DNA of 64,000 nucleotides from Rosa chinensis (Eukaryota > Streptophyta > Magnoliopsida > Rosales > Rosaceae), in assembly GCF_002994745.2 (NCBI RefSeq), contig NC_037094.1, positions 25,831,001-25,895,000 on the forward strand, written 5' to 3'. The position numbers and the translations under genes were made by a program. The notes beneath the pieces were generated by a model, which was not told the DNA's origin, searched no databases, and worked only from the letters and a program-made list of their open reading frames with translations. Below, one piece after another: positions 1 through 10,966 of the stretch. How positions within the stretch are numbered: position 1 is the stretch's first letter; each line of letters opens with the position of its first letter.

Positions 1-1540
1 TCCTATTATCAATGATAAGACACAATTCTATTCTCCTACAACACTCGACCATTATCCATGTATACTCACTCCTGTTGGGTAATAGCTTTCGACGAGAGAG
101 ATTATGAATGATGGATCCATTATCTGAGAGCAATGGTTCATCGTAAGTGATTGTGCCAATCAATCAATAAGTTTAGTACGATTTTAGTGTATACCTTTAT
201 TTCGATTTGAACTGAGTCCTCGCCCTCTCTTTGGTTCGGTTCGCTTGTGTGCCGCACTATACTCTCAAATAAATACTTCTCAAACGTCAAACAACATGAT
301 TGCTTGAACAACTGATCGAATGGAATGATCTGTAGTCGTACGAGGACTACAACCTTCTGCCTACCAGGATAAAGAAAACTCGGAACAAGTTAGGAAAGGG
401 TTTGTCATTCGGGCTGCTTAATTGGAGAATTTTCCCCATGACCTTAGCAAATTTCCAGCATGAAGACCAAATTATCAAAAGATTTACCTTGAACAACTCT
501 TTAGTTACACTCATGCATCGCAATTTTGGATTTTTGAACTCTTTCGTTGTGATATATAAATTGCATTTACCAGATTAAAGTTCAGATTATAGCTAGCTGT
601 TCAATTTCCCAGTCATCATATCCTTAAACTTTTATTTTTATTCACCATGTATGTAGGCTACAGATTCAAAGACCCGACGGGAACTATGACAATGAACCTG
701 CTCAATGTTATAGCAACAAAAAAAAAAATGTTATCGCCCTAAGAGAAAAGAAGGTGTTGGATCCAATTGCCGCATTGGCCTCACCCAACCCTCTGATCGA
801 GGGCTTCAAGCTGTTTCACTTCCTTTTTTGTTTTTCTTTTTTTCTTTTTTAAAGAAAAGAAAAATTACAAATTGACAAATGCATTCCATCAAACAAAACT
901 GAAATGCTGACCATGATCAAATAGCTTAAATGATCTCCATTTTGACTTCTTTTATTTTCTCTTAGCAAGTATGAGTCATGAATAATGGCTTGAAACATGA
1001 ACGGATTTGATCATTCGTCTGCAAGTCTCTTAAATGAAAATAACTGCGCCTTTCATGTTTGACCTTAAGGAACTCTTACCTATATCTCACTATCTACATG
1101 TCTTCATGTACGTACAAATTGGCAATAACTATTTGTCTGTTTCATTTTTGACCTTACATCATTGCAGGCACCAAACTTCAACCTACGGTCAGTGAGATTC
1201 GAATCATTTCGAGTACGTACTCTCCTGAAAACCTGCTTTGGCAAAAATAAATCAGTGGGATGGAGACAATGTATATAAACTCACCGGAAATAAAAGGTTG
1301 ATTGCATTATTGGGATGAAACCAGTTAGCACATTAATTGTACCAAGTCTCTAATCCAATGCTTGCCCGCCCCAGGTTTGTTTTCTTGGACCCTACATTCA
1401 TCTACCGCCTGTGGAATTCACAACTACCCAAAACCCGAACCAATATGACTTGACACAACATTCAGATGGTTTCAACATACATTAGGTCACTTCATCTGTA
1501 GGGTTTCACTCGCATCGTGCAATATATATGTTGCCCTCAT
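1..1540. other. Intergenic, no gene seen
   Basis: AT-rich sequence with many stops in all frames. I see no domain, splice-bounded exon or paired terminal repeat. Homopolymer A and T tracts lie near 720 and 830-850. This could be upstream or downstream sequence of a gene outside the window. Confidence 0.6.
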
Positions 1541-1599
1541 TTTGACACCTCGTTTAAATAGTTTCAACATTATTTTCACTCAATTAAAAGGCTCCGCAA

Positions 1600-1760
1600 C
1601 TCGCGAGGAAAACTTGGTACGACTAGGGTTTTTAAGGGTGCTCGTCCGACGGCATCTCTATGCTTGCACAGGCCGCTGGCCATGGAGGATGAGGTGGATA
1701 CTGCCGGACGGGTGTGTGCTGATTTCCAACAAGATAGTGTTTGAACTCAATTCCCAAAAG
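1600..1760. repeat. GC-richer island, possible LINE 5' fragment
   Basis: A short GC-richer patch carries a ctcgtccgacggca-like motif similar to the start of the LINE-like element at 6719 (ggtccgacggcacg). The only open frame is short and has no recognisable domain. Assignment to the same retroelement family rests on this one motif and is weak. Confidence 0.25.
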
Positions 1761-2924
1761 GACAAAAAACAAAAAGACTTCAAAAAACACTGGTAAACAC
1801 AACAATATTCCGATCAGGTCACAGTAAGGTAGCTTTCGTGCCACCATACGATGAAATCAAAAATATACACGTACATAGATTGGACTTAGTTACTTGAATT
1901 AAAAAGAAAAATGACAATCAGTGACAAGACACCACATTCAATTAGGTTCAACAATCAGCATTGAGGTTCAATTCATTGGGTCAACGTCAAATTAAAATGC
2001 ATCAAGCCATATATGTTGGTCCCCTTACCAACGTGGCAACCCAAATTTTACATTAAGAGTTGGAGATCAGGTACCAAGCTGTGGCAGTGAAGACTATAAG
2101 CAGCAGCCACCAGCCATGGTTGGCATTCAAATTTAAAACGATCCCGCGAGCCAGCTTCGGCCAGCACCTTCAGGGAGTGTGTGGTACTACTTTCTCTCGT
2201 CCAAATTTCTTCTACAACTTTCCATGAACTAGAGAAGTAATATGAATGAAATTATGAATTTTCTTCTCGGCAAGTAAACAGTTAACAAACATCGTTTTGG
2301 AATGCAGATTGCATAATAGACAAATATCAAAATAAGAGAAAAAGTGGTTCACGCATCTCTACATATATAAGTGTCTAAATAAAATATAGAAAATTATAAA
2401 TTATTACTATATCAACATTTTGGTAACTAAACTTTCAGAAACATTACTTTAGTCATTTAATTTAAATATTATCTTTTACTTTAATCATTGTCGTTAAATC
2501 TACATTTTCGAGCATTGAAAGAGATGTTTCTTGCTAACGAGCAAAAACCATAGAACATCGATGGCAAGCCTCTTTGTGGCTGGGGCACACAGATATCAGC
2601 AAGTGATGGGACTTCAATCTATCCTGCACATGGCAGGTTTATACTCCAAAAAGTCTGAGCAACAGAAAATGAAATATTTTGTTGAATCCTAAGGTGCACT
2701 TTGAAACAAATATTGTGGACTGATAGAGAAATGATACATATCTCAGAAACTTGCTATCAAATCACAACCACACAACCCCTAGTCACAGGTAGCATGCGGG
2801 AGAGCATATATATGTATTTCTGGATAGACTTCCAGCTCATAAATTAGAAGTTACTCGATCTTGACTATTTCAGAAGTCACCACTTGAAAAATTGTTGTGT
2901 TCATCTATATGTTTAATTTTACGA

Positions 2925-3400
2925 CAATATGTTTGCACGAATGATTCTGAAAAAGGATAAAAACCAGAAAAGTATAATGCAATATTATTTACAAGATCAT
3001 CGACCAACAATTTGGTCTTTTATTTTCTTAAAGAATGGACATCCTAGCATCATAAATTTTGAACTTCCGCACTTCGAACGGTTCTTGTCTGTTTCGTGTG
3101 TTCATGTGCGCAAGTCCGATCATGTCCGAATATAAGATCGTTTAGCACTGGATTATTAGTACTAGTATTAGTAGTTTTATGTTCATTTGAAAAATCGTGT
3201 TCATGGTAAATGGACAAAAACTCTTTTATCTTATAATGATGGTTTGCATGAATGATTCTTAAAACGGATAAAACATAGACGATTATAATATGCTCACATC
3301 ACAGAGTCAGCATAAAACATGGTCTTTAATTTAATTTTTGGACAATCTGACCTTTTTAAATGTAGGATTTGTGCCCTTTCGAATGGTCGTTCTTGAATTT
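2925..3400. repeat. Diverged tandem duplication, two units of about 310 bases
   Basis: The motif gtttgcacgaatgattct at about 2931 recurs as gtttgcatgaatgattct at about 3242. Both are followed by a run of similar sequence (ggataaaa, then a tggtcttt block, then cgaa-tggt-cgttctt). The units are clearly related but strongly diverged. No coding content is recognised. Flanking sequence 1760-2925 and 3400-4340 holds no gene I can support. Confidence 0.5.
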
Positions 3401-4574
3401 TCATCCGTCCATACTCCATGTGGGGATGCCTACCTATTTAAAGTTTTAAATTTTACCCTTTTACATAATAACATCATGTTAAGTAGTATATGATTGCAGA
3501 TAAAATAAGACTCGTTTGATTTGAAGAGAAATTGAGACTCTACTCTGCAGTTTTAGTAGCTCCCCACCTACATAGTCCATGATAAAAAGGAAGCTAGCTT
3601 TGATGCCACTTTTTTTTCCTTAGCTGTAGTGGAAACCCCACATGATCATCCTCTAGATCCTTGTCCGGCTACCTACATCTTTTCTCAAACAGTTTTACCC
3701 TATTCCACTTGACTTCGTTGTCACATTATCATACTTTTGTAGTTGGATTTTGTTTTTGTCTAATTGAAATGCACCAACAAACATGGACCCATATAGATAG
3801 TGTGATTAACTAGTAATTATGTTCTATTAGTCGACTATGAATGGTGAATGGATTCTGATCATTGAAACGCATTAATGATTGGAGCTCTTAGATTGCCAAT
3901 TTTTCCTAGCTATGAGGATGCAGTATAAATTGGTTCAAACCTACTGCAGAAAACAAACTTGGATGGAGGTCAAAATCGAAGAGTTCAAATTGAAATCTTC
4001 TTATTAATGTACGTAGGAAACAGATCGCAAACGAAATAAATGTTTGCCCGTCTTCCTAGAAAGGGTGTTCGTAGATTGTTACGTATAAGCTTTTGCAACC
4101 ATGCATTTTGAAAATGAAGTGTGTCCTATTGCTAAAGCTGTATAGGCCTTGAAGTTTCGGTTGAAGACTGAAGAGATCAATGGCCACTGCACCATATTGT
4201 ACCCATTTTGGCTTAGCTAGTCATAACGAGATGTCAAGTGTTCAATCAATACTTTCAAGAAGTACCGTAACTGAGGCATGAGGGGACCGACCAGATAAGA
4301 GAAAGGGGAGACAATTTTTGTATGATTGAAGACAGGTGGTTTGATTAGAGCATCTTAAGCAATGATGATTATTTTTTAAGTTAAATTTTAGCTAAAATAG
4401 ATAAAGGACCATTTTCGCTGACCACTTTAAACATCTCCAACAGTAATAGTTATATTCTTAGTTAAAAGTAGCTCATAGTGAAATATAACTAGTTAACTAT
4501 TGAGTTATGCTCCAATAAAATATATAAATTCCAAGTTAAATTTAAGTTTTAGTTAAATTCTCTCTCCTCTCTAA

Positions 4575-5502
4575 TTTTTTTTTTTTTTTAACTAACCCAA
4601 ATAGGGCGACTATCATTCATTGAAAATCAGAAATGGTCATTACATATCCTCCCTCTACCATCAAGGGGTAGATAAAGAGTTTGTGGTAGTAGCACAGTGA
4701 TACATAGATTAGGTCCAATCATTTGACGGTTCAATGTCCATAAAGAGAGCCTATAGATTATTAACTACTACATAGTAAATAGGCCAAGTAAACTAGACTC
4801 GATGACGCTCACTAAAAAAAAACTAGAAGCATAGCTCCCTAACAAAGTAAGGAATTATTTTAATCAAAAAGGCTAAACTAAAAATAGGGCCTAGGTCAAA
4901 ACCCCATCCCAAAACTAGCATCCCAACAGCCCCAAGAGCAGCCCTAACCCAGGCCCAACAAGAATGGCCTAACCCGAGCCCAGAGTCAAATTCCAGCCAC
5001 ACTGGTCGTCGACCGCCGCAATCCAGCTCCAGACTTCGCCCCTGCAATCCAACGTCAGACCTCGCACCACCGATCCAACACCAGACCTCGCCGCCGCAAT
5101 CCCACTCTGAACCTCACCACCGCGCCCATGTCCAAGCCCGACTGAGCCACGCCGCTTCAAACCCAGCCGATCCAGCACCCCACCATCATGTCACCGATCC
5201 TCGGTGTGGAGGAGCCTCAACGAAGCCGACCCGCGTTGCACCGCCGCCCACCACGCTCTAGATTTTGTCCAGTGCTCATCGTCAGACCATCTAGCCAAAC
5301 CACATCCCACAAGACTTTCAGGCATATAGTGTTCAAACACCCATCCAGCAGCAACCCATTACCGACGAGGCGGACCAACGCAGACCATGAGCGCCGCCGG
5401 ACGAGGAGTAAGTCGCAAACCCTGGACCCAAGCTGGCAGAGTTTTTTGGAGCTCACATAGAGATAGCAAAACCAGTTGTAAACACTACCCATTAAGAATT
5501 GC
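4575..5502 (-). mobile_element. LINE-like non-LTR retroelement, non-autonomous
   Basis: A T15 run at 4575-4589 is the poly(A) tail on the minus strand. The right half is GC-rich with many gcccaa/ccgccg motifs, typical of plant L1-type 5' leaders. The nine-base sequence cctctctaa flanks it at 4566-4574 and 5503-5511 and is the likely target-site duplication. The element is about 930 bases. I find no reverse transcriptase, so it probably moved in trans. Open frames across the GC-rich half have no known domain. Confidence 0.6.
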
Positions 5503-5804
5503 CCTCTCTAACTAAATATAGTTAGAGAATTTAGCAAAAGTTAAATTTAACTTTTTGTTTAGGTATTCTGCTGAAGCAAAACTTTAGTCTAAAATTAGTT
5601 AAGTTTCGAATTTATTTTGAAATAAGTAGTCTGTTGGAGATATCTGGAAATATATCTGCATCAGTTCTCTCTATTTTAACTAGATTTGAATTTATATTAT
5701 TTATTAAATGAAGAAAATATAGTTTAAATGTATTTATAAATTTCATTCTAAATTACATAGATGACTTAAAATGAATGTTTTAAATCAACAAAAATAATAG
5801 AAAG

Positions 5805-5888
5805 CGCCCAGTACCATTTGGTTTAGTGGCATAGTCTCTCATTCATAAGTGGGTGGTTGTGAGTTTGACTCAAAAAACAATAATAATA
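5805..5888 (+). repeat. tRNA-derived SINE-like unit
   Basis: The sequence tggtttagtggcat near 5818 resembles a tRNA-type polymerase III A box, and ggttgtgagtttgactc near 5855 resembles a B box, at tRNA-like spacing. A/TAA-rich sequence follows, as in a SINE tail. A functional tRNA is unlikely because no acceptor-stem pairing is seen. No clean target duplication was found. Confidence 0.5.
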
Positions 5889-6696
5889 AGAGTTTTTCTA
5901 TTGGAACCTCCAAATTTGCTCACTTGACCTCTATGCTTTTTACACCTCCTATCAAATTTTCAAATACTAAATTTACTCACCAAACCACACTAAACTTCCT
6001 CAAATAACCTCAATCATATAATTTGCAAACAAATTGTTATCTTTAAAATAAAAAAGTTAGTCATTTCAATAATTTAATCACTCTATAAATCTTAACTAAA
6101 TATACATTTCTTAATCAAACTTGGGTTTCAAAAATTAATGTCTCATCAATAAGAAAATGCCATGAACTATTCTGTTTTTTTTTTTTTTTTTAAATTTCTA
6201 TTTTAGCTGTGAAAAAAAAAATGAAGAAATCATTTTTTTTTATTCTAAAAAAAAAATCATTTGTTTTTAATTTTTTTTCCTCTATTTTTTGTACCACATG
6301 ATTAATTATTTATTTATTTTATTTTATTTTTTTGCAAATATAATTGGTTGACTTAGATTTAGGTCATAAATCATAAACTCACCAATATGCGTTCAACATA
6401 TATATCATACATTTTTATGTCATATGATCTTAATCATATTTTTAATTCTTATTAAATATATATGAATGCTTTAATGAGTATGTAGTGAAATTGGAAAATG
6501 AAAATAGATAAGGAAAATAATAAGAAATACAATCTAATATTATTGAATTGGAAAGTCTACATAAAATAAATATAATATTTTTTAGTATAATTATTGTCCT
6601 TAATAGTCATTTTATAGTAGGTTATATATGTCATTTAATAATTCATAATAGAGTGAGGTCAAGTGAGCAAATTTGGAGGTCCCAATAGAAACTCTG
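5889..6696. mobile_element. Non-autonomous TIR element (Mutator-like MITE?)
   Basis: The left end reads agagtttttctattgg, then acctccaaatttgctcac. The right end is its inverted complement, so the terminal inverted repeats are about 45 bases. The interior is AT-rich without an open frame. The flanks are TAATAA-type repeats on both sides, so an 8-9 base target duplication is plausible but cannot be told from the simple repeat. The length is about 808 bases. Confidence 0.65.
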
Positions 6697-6718
6697 TAAT
6701 AATAATAGAGAGCTTCAT

Positions 6719-7786
6719 GAGTTCTCTCAAAACCCTAGGCAGCAGTTGTCTTCCCGTCAAAATTTATGCCCGGTCCGACGGCACGCCCTCGTGGCGTCGT
6801 CGTCGGACGGGCTAGAGGGGGCCTTGTGCCCATTGGTAGTTTGTTATGGAGTAAGCCCGATCGAAGTAATGGAGGTGTGGGGGTGGTTTCGCTGGCCAGA
6901 ATGCTTGGAAGCTCTGTCGGGGAGAGGCCGCCTGGCGGTGACGTACGTTTGGCTGCGAGATTGGGATCGATGGTGCTCAGATCTGATCTGAAGTCTCCGA
7001 TCGGGTTTGGGTTTCTGAGATCCGATCCGAGGATGGGGATGGGAATGGTGAGCCGGCATGTAGAGATTCATGGCGGATTTGTGGGATACACTGCGATCAG
7101 CCGGCGGAGAGACGACGGTGATGTTGCAGGTGGGACGGGTAGGGAGTTGCAGGCGGGCTGGAGGCGTGGTGGACTCGGCCATCTTCCACTTCGAATTGGG
7201 CTGGGTGACTTTTGGGTCCGGGCCTTGGCTCTAGGCCCATATTGTCTTTATTTTACTGTTTTGTTTTCTTATTTTTTCTGTTTAGTAAAATGTGGCTTTA
7301 TGCCAGAAATAAGTCCCTACTACTATTTGGTAGGGCGACGTGGGCTTGGTCCTGGTATGCGCACTCAGTGTGCCTTGTCTGCTCTAGGTCGGCGACAACT
7401 TATTTGCTTCGTCAAATGGGCGCTATCACCTAGTGGCAGGGTGAGACTAAGTGTCGTCGGATTTACTTTTCGGCGACAACATAGGAGGAAAGCTGTGCTA
7501 AAGCAGGTATTTATGCTATGTTGTACTCGGGGTACATATCGAGGTATCTTTCCGCTATGTCACTGCTATGTTAAAGCAAATGGAGTAGCTATTTGTGCAC
7601 TCTTTGCTAGTTGGTGCTTGTTAGAATACAAGCCTTCTGTAGAGATTTCTGATATTATTTTAGAAAATACTCTAGATGCTTATTGTAATCAGGGGTTTAG
7701 GCTCAATGTCCCCCCCTTGTATTCGACAGTTTCATTAATCAAGGCTTGAGGGCAGCCGCACCAGCCCTTTATTCAAAAAAAAAAAA
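6719..7786 (+). mobile_element. LINE-like non-LTR retroelement with poly(A) and 15-base TSD
   Basis: The element begins gagttctctcaaaacccta, has a GC-rich 5' half, an AT-richer 3' half and an A-tail ending at about 7786. The flanks aatagagagcttcat at 6704-6718 and 7787-7801 are identical and are a clear 15-base target duplication. One frame (6766-7749, 327 codons) stays open, but it has no recognisable domain and looks like chance openness of GC-rich leader joined to 3' UTR. Reverse transcriptase is absent, so the copy is non-autonomous. It lies inside copy A of the MITE-like repeat. Confidence 0.75.
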
Positions 7787-7855
7787 AATAGAGAGCTTCA
7801 TTTTGCTATATATATTACTATATTTAAAAGTGAGATAGCCAAAAATTAAAATAGA

Positions 7856-8324
7856 TAAGAGCATCTTTAGCAATACTAGTCATATTTGAGTCAAATTTTA
7901 ATCAAAATAGCTAAAAAGTCATTTTGACTAGCCACTTTAGAAATAAGTATGCATCAATGCTCTATATTTTAACTTGTTTTGAATTTATATATATATTTTT
8001 TGAAATAATGGTAATTCCATTAATAATAACGCATGCCAAGAAGGTCATTACATACCCACCCGTTGACACATAATTTACATTATTTTTTAAATGAATACTA
8101 AATAGTTTAAATGTATATATAAATTACATAAAATAACTCACAATGAATATTTTGAATTATAGAGAGCCTCATCTCGCTCTCTATATTTAGGAGCGAGATA
8201 GTTAAAAGTTATAATAGAGAGTCACTTCAGAGTCTGGTGCAGCTGCTAAAATATATAAAATGTTTAACATTCTCTCTAAAATAGCTAATGAGCCAAAATA
8301 GATAGTCTGCTAAACATGCTCTTA
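7856..8324. repeat. MITE-like repeat copy B with inverted termini
   Basis: It starts taagagcatctttagca and ends tgctaaacatgctctta, an inverted pair of about 17 bases. The interior is AT-rich and non-coding. It is interrupted near 7990-8090 by a short segment containing ggtcattacata, which also occurs in the LINE-like element at 4630 and so is probably a 5'-truncated insertion. Target duplication is not certain. Confidence 0.55.
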
Positions 8325-8408
8325 GGAGTATGGTACAGCTACTAAAATTAATAAAAAGTTAAACATGCTCTCCATAATTGCTATAGAGTTAAGATAGAGA
8401 GTTTGCTA

Positions 8409-8736
8409 AAAATGTTCTTTTAAGAACTAATTGGCAATGAATAACCCTTATAAACTCATAAACAAAGTTATATTTTTCTAATCTGGGAGTGATATTTATA
8501 CACATTCTCAACATGCCCCCACACGTGGACAAGTTATATCCGGTGACGGTGAGCATGTGTAACCATCGTTGAAACCAAATACGTGGATAACCCGCTCTAA
8601 TACCATGATAAAGTAATCTGAGGTTTACATCGAAAACTAATTGACAATGGATGGAGTGACCCAAATCCTTATGAATTCATAAGCAAAGTTATATTTTTCT
8701 AATGTAGGAGTTATATTTATACACATTTTCAACCCT
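8409..8736 (-). mobile_element. TRIM-like miniature LTR retrotransposon
   Basis: Two direct repeats of about 90-125 bases (about 8423-8512 and 8607-8733) share caaagttatatttttctaat and tatttatacacatt-tcaac. Between them, on the minus strand and next to the right repeat, is tggtattagagc, close to the usual initiator-tRNA-Met primer-binding site. Next to the left repeat is a purine-rich cacgtgggggcatg. LTR, primer site, about 95-base spacer, purine tract, LTR is the layout of a TRIM. The left repeat is diverged or truncated at its outer end. There is no coding capacity. Confidence 0.6.
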
Positions 8737-8739
8737 AAA

Positions 8740-9452
8740 TTTAGTTTGCTCTCAATGGTGGTTGGTCCTTGACTCATTTTTGTGCGATCATCGATATCGA
8801 CACTACTTCAAGGTGGTTCTATTGCCCGGTTTGATTTTGGTCGCTTTAAGTTCTAGATATGGGATTCTGGCTCAGGGTTTAGAATTGGGGTCAATTTGCC
8901 TCTGGATTAATTGTTGCCTTCCTATTGTGTTGAGCTCATGCATGCATGTTGCCAAATCTTGTTGTTCTTGTGTGTGTGTGTGTGGGGGGGGGGGGGGGAA
9001 ATGGATCTGCTTCAATAGGTCGAGTGATCGGTTTTTGTGGTCGACTTACGTGTTGTGACCATTCAATGCCATTCTAATCGCCGTACTTGTTCACTTATTA
9101 CATGTCGGGATTGTAATGTAAAGGTACAATTTTCGCTTGGTGCTCTTCTTAGTCTACAACTTCATATAATGAAATATGTCGTCTTCTACTGCAAAAAGGT
9201 ACTGATTTTATGATGTGTCAATTTTGACGTACTCTCATCCCCATAAATCTTTATTTTCTTTTGTTACAAAAAATAAAAATTCCCTTAAGACTTTAATTGG
9301 AGCAAAAGAAAAAAAAACAACAACTATTGATCGATATGAAATTGTACTGGTCAGCTTCCACACAATATTTGAAAATCTGATCGAAAATGCCCCAATTTCT
9401 TCATTTCCTTCAGAGAACTCATTCCATGAAAACAAAATATAGAAGAAGTATG
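8740..9452. other. Non-coding, with GT repeat and G15 tract
   Basis: A (TG)n stretch leads straight into 15 consecutive G at 8984-8998. An open frame across 8762-9058 has no recognisable domain and includes the simple repeat, so I do not call a gene. The block may be old retroelement 3' sequence, but no boundary is clear. Confidence 0.5.
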
Positions 9453-10966
9453 TTTTTTTTTTGAGTTGAAAAGGTCATCCATTATGCAATTCAGTAAAAA
9501 GTACAATGATGACTTGCCCGTTCAGAGTTACCGGGTTCGCTAGTTTTGCTTCCGTACCGCGATCCGGATCGCACGACCCAGAACGCAATACGGTCGCGAT
9601 CCAGATCGTTGGTAGAAGCGTTCCCAATATAATGATTCAATCGTACAGTTTCGATTATTCTCCTTCACTTCTCAATATCTCAATTAAACAAGGTTAGAAA
9701 GGAAACTGAATTGCCCTTAGTGGAAGACTCATCAATAGCCTTTTACTTTTTGCGGCTTAAGGGTCAGACTCCTGGAGAAAGGTTGGGATAGTATGAAAGA
9801 AAGAAAAATATGCGAGAGAAGTTGTAATTATGTACAAATAGAAGTTTTGGTATTGTGGGAACTGGGAAGATATAGTTTCCCTATTCTGTCTTTTTTAATT
9901 ATTATTTATTTACAATAATCATTATATAAATATATTAAATAATTCATAAATTTATTGGTAAGTTCAAGTTTATAAATAATATATGTATATAATTATCGTA
10001 CCGCGTATTATAAGTGCTAGCGTACCGCGTACCCGTACCGCGTTCCCGTACCTTAGCGACCCGCGATCTAGGTAACACTGTGCCCGTTAGGGCTGTGAGA
10101 AAAAGTCATTACATAGAGCACACTATACTAGCACACCCCTCACACAAGCATACTACGCAGCACACCTCTAGCACACCACCTTTTTTGGTTAAACGCAAAA
10201 ACAAGAAACTAAATAACCCCAAGAAACAAATAAAATTAACAAGAGGCTACTAGGATCTTGTCGATCTTTCCCACTCAGAAAAAGACTACAGACCTAATAT
10301 CATTTGGTGAAAAAGAATGCAGGCCCAAACCTAAAATAAAAAATAAAAAACCAAAGACGAAAAAGGCCCAAAACCACAGGTTGCGGCCCAAAGCCCAAAC
10401 TCTCCAACCCGTGAGAACCCTACCAAGCATCACGTCTTCAACCCCCGTAGAACCGCCGCCACCGACCTTACCTCCGTCGTCGATGCCAGCCAGGTTTCTA
10501 TCAGGACAACCAGCAACATGACCGCCACCGCAAGTCCCGACCATAGTAGATCGGCCACCCTCCAAAAATCGCCACAAAACACGACGATCCAAGTCCCAAC
10601 CTTCAATATTGAATTCACCAACACCCACCTGGATAGCCGATCCGGAAATCAACCCACCGCCATCAGTATCAAGCCTACCACCACTGCCACCATAAAATGG
10701 TAAAGTGAGATTAGAGCCTCCATCAATGGAGCCAGAGGATCCACCATCAAAATCAGTCTTCACCACCAGAAAACCAGAAGCAAAGGAAAAAGAGTCACAG
10801 GGCAATCGAGCACCACCACTCAAGGGACGACCAGAGAAGAGGACAAGCCCCGCCTGTTCGATCGTAGGTACAACGCCGCCGCTAGGGTTGGTTAGCCGCG
10901 AGCGAGAAACCTCTCGTGAGAGAGTCAGAGAGAAAAGCATGTTTTACTTCTTAACTTTACTTAATT
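9453..10966 (-). mobile_element. LINE-like non-LTR retroelement, split by a hAT-type element
   Basis: A T10 run at 9453-9462 marks the minus-strand tail. The right half (10300-10930) is GC-rich with ccgccg/gcccaa motifs like the other LINE-like copies. The flanks tagaagaagtatg (about 9440) and tagaagaagatg (about 10967) look like an imperfect target duplication. Positions 9523-10080 are a later hAT-type insertion. An antisense 221-codon frame over the GC-rich half has glycine-rich low complexity and no known domain. Confidence 0.5.
9523..10080. mobile_element. hAT-type non-autonomous DNA transposon, 8-base TSD
   Basis: The left end is cagagttaccgggttcgcta and the right end is the inverted complement of cagtgttacc...gggtcgcta. 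Subterminal CGTACCGCG motifs are repeated in both arms. It is flanked by identical tgcccgtt at 9515-9522 and 10081-10088. The CAG-type terminus with an eight-base duplication fits the hAT superfamily. The 558-base interior has no transposase. Confidence 0.8.

Larger units (their letters stand above)
4343..7856. repeat. MITE-like AT-rich repeat copy A, split by later insertions
   Basis: The sequence starting agagcatcttaagcaat at 4346, with the pieces at 5504-5800 and 7801-7856, matches in order the neighbouring copy at 7856-8324. Shared blocks include ctctattttaact, gaatttatat and tttaaatgta-tataaatt. Between the pieces lie a LINE-like element (4575-5502), a SINE-like unit (about 5805-5888), a TIR element (5889-6696) and another LINE-like element (6719-7786). 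The host repeat is therefore older than all of them. Exact ends and superfamily are uncertain. Confidence 0.5.

Noticed and set aside
1542..1796. 84-codon open frame near the left end
   Set aside because: No domain and atypical composition. Most likely retroelement-derived or chance.
10275..10940. 221-codon antisense open frame
   Set aside because: Glycine-rich low complexity in the GC-rich half of a LINE-like element, with no recognisable domain.
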